Below, one piece after another: positions 60,025 through 64,000 of a DNA stretch of 64,000 nt (positions are counted from its first letter, which is position 1; every line of letters starts with the position of its first letter). Both the position numbers and the translations under genes were made by a program. The notes under the pieces were generated by a model, which made no database searches, was not told where the DNA came from, and was given only the letters and a program-made list of their open reading frames with translations. Source of the stretch: an uncultured Bacteroidales bacterium (GTDB taxonomy: Bacteria; Bacteroidota; Bacteroidia; Bacteroidales; Muribaculaceae); contig CADAZN010000007.1 in assembly GCA_902792435.1 (NCBI GenBank), positions 62,001 to 126,000 on the forward strand, read 5' to 3'.

Positions 60025-63000
60025 ATGAAACAAAAGTTACTAACTAAACACTGCGCCCTGCTCCTAATGCTAGCACTCGCCACAGCCTGGAGCACCCCAG
60101 CCAGGGCCGCAATAAAAGTCCATGTGAGGACGACTAGTGGAGTTGCAGCACCACATCTATATGTGTGGGACAACGATGAAACTCCATTGAATGGCGGCTG
60201 GCCAGGAGAAGTGATGACAACTACCACAACAGCCTACGATGGCTCCTTATGGTATGTTGCGACTTTCAACGAGAGTACTGTAAATGCCATTATTAATGAC
60301 GGAAGTAACCAAACAGGAAATATCACTGGCATTAATGGTGACAGATACTATGAGTATCAAGGAGGTTCCACCTATTATAATCTCACAAACATGTATATTA
60401 TACCAAGTGGGGCTGTTTATAAAGATGGCAAACTATTTGTGTATTTTGTAAACACTAGCCAATGGGGAACTCCTTATGCTTGGATTTACAAAGATGGCCA
60501 AAATTTCACTGGAGGGAATTGGCCAGGTCAGCCTATGACCAAGGTAGATGGTTCTGATAACTTGTGGTCTTGGGAAGCAGATAACACAGGAACACCTTCC
60601 AAAGTAATCTTCAGTGACAATGGTTCAAATGAAAGCATCGCAATGGACTGGGTCAATGGTGGTTATTATAGCACTAATTCATTAATTACTACCATTAATC
60701 AACTTCAGCTCAATGCAACTTACTTCCCCGATGCGAACTTCCGTGCAGCACTTGCCGAAGCATTGAATGTAAACGAAGGTGACAATATCTATCCAAACAA
60801 TGTGAAAATTCTTGATGTTAGTGGTAAAAGTATCTCTAACCTTAAAGGTATTGAGCTCTTCACTAATCTTGAGGAACTGTATGCGTCAAGCAATAACATC
60901 ACTTATGGCGATCTTACAGCTCTTCATAGATTGCGCATTCTTGATGTTCATGGGAATAGTGGCCTGAAAGGTTTTGGTGTAAACGCAGCTTCTACTTCTA
61001 ACCCTATTCTTAACCTTCCACCTGCTGGAAGTAATGTCTTAGAATATATAGATATTTCAAGCTGTGCTTTGCAATATTGTAATCAAGCTGCTTTTGCTGA
61101 TCGTGTTGCAAACACTCTTGAAACTTTAATTATTGCCAACAACTACGACCATTATCATTTCAATAGCGTTCCAGCATTAAACACATTGTCAAAACTCAAA
61201 TATTTCGATATGAGCGGTTGCGATGCTACGCCAGCAAATGTCATTAGCTCATTTAGTGCAGCACAGAAATCCACTCTCGAGTATTTGGATTTGAGCAACA
61301 ACCACATGACTTCAAGTGGTGCGGCACAAACACTTGATGGCTTTACCGTTCTTGAAACTTTCAAATTTGGCTCTCAAGCATCATGGGCTAACACGATGAC
61401 CATTACCAACTGCCCTGCTTTGACTCATATCGACGTAAGCGGCAACCTTCATATGACAGGTCTTACTATCAACAACAGTGGTATCACAACCCTTAATTTC
61501 CCAGAGGCAACTACATTGACAGGCCTCACGGCTCTCACAACTTTGAATGTTTCGAATAACCCCTTCACTGTGCTCAACATTCCACAGACTCCAAATTCAT
61601 TGCTTACTGTTACTGCCAATAATTGTAGCTTAATGACAAGGATTCTTGCCGAGCACAACAAATCGAAACTACAATATGTCACAGCGCATAATTGCCCAGC
61701 TCTTACCGATATCACCATCAATGGCGCTGACATCTATTTCAATAAGCAATTGAATGCCTTCGACGCTACCAACAAGAGCTCTCTTGTAACACTTGACTTG
61801 TCGAACGATGCCATGTCAACCAACTATGCACTCGACGGCTTCACTGCTTTGCAGACTGTAGATTTCGACAACAACTACATGGAAGGCAACAACAACACTA
61901 TTCATGAGTTTACTGCTACCAACTGCCCAGCATTGACTTCTGTCAACTTGGGTGGCATCACCAATATGCAAACCGTGACCCTCACTAACAATGGTTTCAG
62001 CAATAGCAGCTATCCCTTGGTGACTGTGGATGCTGGGGCAAGCAATGTTGTTTTAGACTTCAGTGATAATAACTTCACCGATGTTCCCAATATTCAGGCA
62101 AGCCAAATCAATGTTCTGAAACTGAACAATAACCAACTCTCCGACATCAACATTCCTAATGGCTGCAATGTGAATTACCTCTACGCCCAGAACAACAACT
62201 TTGGCAGTGGCGCTTATACCTTGCCAACCACTAGTCTTGTGGGTCTTGACTTGGGCAATAATGGATTCACTAAGTTTAAAGCCGAGAACAACACTTCTCT
62301 TAAATCATTGGCACTGGCAGGCAACACTGCTCTTACCGAGATTGAGCTTCACGGAAACACCGCTTTGACTCAGACAAGCCCTGATGGTGTTATCGAGAGT
62401 GACAATGGTCTTTACATCAAGTGGCTGAGCAACTTGCAGACGCTGAACATTGAGAACAGTAGCTTCAATAAGCTCGGCCAGCAGAACTCGCTCGAGGGTG
62501 TAACTGGCTTGACAAAACTCCAGGCTCGCCACAATGAGTTTACCACCTTCACCAATGGTGTTTATGCGCTTCATAGTGTAACAAACAGTGTAAATTATCG
62601 GCCAGCCGATGCCAACGAATCAAGCCTTGAGCACTTGGTTAACCTGCAATATCTTGACCTTGCCTATAACAACTTGCGTGATAGTGTGCATTTGTATAGG
62701 AATAAAGAACTTAGGCATCTTGATGTGAGCCACAATGCAGTAATCACAGGCGTGAAAGATGGTACTATCACTACCAAAGCACAAAAAGATGCGATGATTG
62801 AAAAGAAAGGCAAACGCTTGATGAAGTATAATAAAAAATATACTGCTGCAGGAGTCAATGCATCTGACGCGAATTGGACTACAGAATACACTGATTATCA
62901 GTCGAAACTGGCTCGTCCCTTTGATTTGCGAGAATGTGACTTGAATGATACTATAGGATTGTATCATCTTGACTTACAATATAATACCAAGCTTGAGTGG

Positions 63001-64000
63001 CTTGACTTCAGTAATACTGCGATTCGCAACACAGCATCAGGTCCCACCTATATGTGTCCTGGATGGATGGACAAAGACTGGGTCACCGACGATAATCTGC
63101 AAGCAGTAGTTGCAACTGCGGCGGGGCATCGCTGGTACTCAAGCTGGCATTCATTTATCTATTTAATCCCTTGCTCAGAGCTTAAGACCATTCATGCCGA
63201 CAATAACAACATGCAGTCAATGGGATTCATGTATTTCCCCAAGCTCGACACATTGACAATCTCGTGCATGTATGGCGACTGTGCTTATATGCGTGATTAT
63301 GGAGCATTGGCTGTTCCTCCCAGAGATATTACCCCTGAAGACAATGGTTATGGCAAAGGAAATTGTGGACTCTCAGGGTCGGTAAGAAAATATGTGAGCA
63401 CAACATGGGGCACAGGCTCCGATGGAAATGCCACGGCATCAATATCGTTTAATTATATCGATCCCGAGACAGGTGCGAATTACTTAAACCCTGTGAAATA
63501 TTTCGACGTAAGTAACAGTGGCTATAATGAAGTTCGTCTTAATTCAGGAGTTAACCTCGAATATGCTAACGTGAGTGGCAACCCGCTCAATTATGCTGTT
63601 CACAATACGGGAAACTCTTATCACAACTCGCTGGATGTGACTTACTGCCCGAACATACGCACTGTGCTTGCCGAGAATTGCTCTGACTTGCCCATTGTTC
63701 GCGCTCACAACCGCACTAAGCTCGACACGTTGTACGTCAGCAATGACCCCAACCTCAAGGTTCTCTACGTTCAGAACGATCCCTTGCTGAAGACCAATTT
63801 TGCAGGTCTAAACACTTTGACTGGACTTGAGACTCTGTTTGGCTATAACAACACTCAGTGGGGTAACGACATCAATTTCTCAAGCAACGCTGCATTGAAG
63901 AACCTGTGGATATCAAACATTGGCACTAGCAGCATCAATGTTGCAAACAATGCTAATCTTGAGAAGCTTCGAGCCTACGATAACAGCCTGACTGCCCTCG
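60025..64000 (+). CDS. Giant secreted protein: two CBM26-like modules and leucine-rich repeats (3' end outside window)
   Basis: An uninterrupted frame of at least 1325 codons that runs off the window. Signal peptide about 1-29 (MKQKLLTKHCALLLMLALAT, cleavage after ARA). Two starch-binding (CBM26-like) modules: about 32-115 (HLYVWDNDETPLNGGWPGEV, AIINDGSNQTGNI) and about 135-225 (AWIYKDGQNFTGGNWPGQPM, VIFSDNGSNESIAMDW). From about 235 onward irregular leucine-rich repeats with a bacterial N-x-L-x-x-L-x-(V/I)-S-x-N pattern (LEYLDLSNNHMT, LVTLDLSNDAMS, LQYLDLAYNNLR, LRHLDVSHNAVI), first unit preceded by FPDANFRAALAEALNVNEGD. No Cys lipobox and no dockerin within the visible part; the C-terminus may hold one. 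Probably an extracellular alpha-glucan-binding protein. Confidence 0.9.
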   Translation, partial: MKQKLLTKHCALLLMLALATAWSTPARAAIKVHVRTTSGVAAPHLYVWDNDETPLNGGWPGEVMTTTTTAYDGSLWYVATFNESTVNAIINDGSNQTGNITGINGDRYYEYQGGSTYYNLTNMYIIPSGAVYKDGKLFVYFVNTSQWGTPYAWIYKDGQNFTGGNWPGQPMTKVDGSDNLWSWEADNTGTPSKVIFSDNGSNESIAMDWVNGGYYSTNSLITTINQLQLNATYFPDANFRAALAEALNVNEGDNIYPNNVKILDVSGKSISNLKGIELFTNLEELYASSNNITYGDLTALHRLRILDVHGNSGLKGFGVNAASTSNPILNLPPAGSNVLEYIDISSCALQYCNQAAFADRVANTLETLIIANNYDHYHFNSVPALNTLSKLKYFDMSGCDATPANVISSFSAAQKSTLEYLDLSNNHMTSSGAAQTLDGFTVLETFKFGSQASWANTMTITNCPALTHIDVSGNLHMTGLTINNSGITTLNFPEATTLTGLTALTTLNVSNNPFTVLNIPQTPNSLLTVTANNCSLMTRILAEHNKSKLQYVTAHNCPALTDITINGADIYFNKQLNAFDATNKSSLVTLDLSNDAMSTNYALDGFTALQTVDFDNNYMEGNNNTIHEFTATNCPALTSVNLGGITNMQTVTLTNNGFSNSSYPLVTVDAGASNVVLDFSDNNFTDVPNIQASQINVLKLNNNQLSDINIPNGCNVNYLYAQNNNFGSGAYTLPTTSLVGLDLGNNGFTKFKAENNTSLKSLALAGNTALTEIELHGNTALTQTSPDGVIESDNGLYIKWLSNLQTLNIENSSFNKLGQQNSLEGVTGLTKLQARHNEFTTFTNGVYALHSVTNSVNYRPADANESSLEHLVNLQYLDLAYNNLRDSVHLYRNKELRHLDVSHNAVITGVKDGTITTKAQKDAMIEKKGKRLMKYNKKYTAAGVNASDANWTTEYTDYQSKLARPFDLRECDLNDTIGLYHLDLQYNTKLEWLDFSNTAIRNTASGPTYMCPGWMDKDWVTDDNLQAVVATAAGHRWYSSWHSFIYLIPCSELKTIHADNNNMQSMGFMYFPKLDTLTISCMYGDCAYMRDYGALAVPPRDITPEDNGYGKGNCGLSGSVRKYVSTTWGTGSDGNATASISFNYIDPETGANYLNPVKYFDVSNSGYNEVRLNSGVNLEYANVSGNPLNYAVHNTGNSYHNSLDVTYCPNIRTVLAENCSDLPIVRAHNRTKLDTLYVSNDPNLKVLYVQNDPLLKTNFAGLNTLTGLETLFGYNNTQWGNDINFSSNAALKNLWISNIGTSSINVANNANLEKLRAYDNSLTAL

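Overview
The window looks like chromosomal DNA of an anaerobic gut Bacteroidales, probably of the Muribaculaceae/Prevotella side. The signs are a SusC/SusD pair, a MurF-alanine racemase fusion, a DUF4954 protein, a GSCFA protein, a CHASE2 protein, Bacteroidetes promoters (TTTG, about 19-20 nt, TAnnTTTG) and scarcity of Shine-Dalgarno sites. Many secreted proteins carry dockerin-like calcium repeats. The placement is inference from families, not a search.

Layout. 1-2.7 kb: the 3' end of an acyl-CoA dehydrogenase with both electron-transfer flavoprotein subunits. 2.9-12.5 kb: mostly housekeeping (DUF4954 beta-helix protein, CstA peptide transporter, tRNA-Arg, PH-domain membrane protein, AddB-like nuclease, DNA polymerase III delta'). 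12.7-25.4 kb: five consecutive minus-strand genes for large secreted proteins, all ending in a dockerin-like pair: a subtilisin, a NAGPA phosphodiester glycosidase, two paralogous propeller-like proteins and a GHL10 glycosidase-like protein whose own C-terminal half resembles those two. 25.6-30.2 kb: a CHASE2 protein, a Cthe_2159-type protein with an N-terminal dockerin, and a Fib_succ_major-like protein. 30.6-38.5 kb: a SusC-SusD-lipoprotein-PKD lipoprotein operon. 38.5-40.0 kb: a cobalamin riboswitch reading into a 34-codon signal-peptide ORF and a DUF4465 protein. 40.2-45.1 kb: glycyl-tRNA synthetase, FKBP lipoprotein, a cysteine/lysine-rich secreted protein and a dockerin-CBM26-GH13 amylase.

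45.4-50.0 kb is a probable phosphate locus: a DUF47 protein, a membrane protein ending in a coiled coil and LuxR-type helix-turn-helix, an OprP-type porin and a lamin-tail lipoprotein. 50.1-59.6 kb holds a CYTH protein with a possible relative, an SLC13 transporter, LuxS, GSCFA and MurF-Alr. From 60.0 kb to the window edge runs one uninterrupted reading frame encoding a very large secreted protein with two starch-binding-like modules followed by leucine-rich repeats.

How they may work together: the amylase and the LRR protein share CBM26-like modules, which points to starch or alpha-glucan at the cell surface. Seven proteins share one dockerin-like module, as expected if they dock on a common partner, but no cohesin was recognised here. 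The strongest candidates for new biology are the dockerin protein set, the putative phosphate sensor with HTH output, the riboswitch-controlled DUF4465 unit and the giant CBM26-LRR protein.
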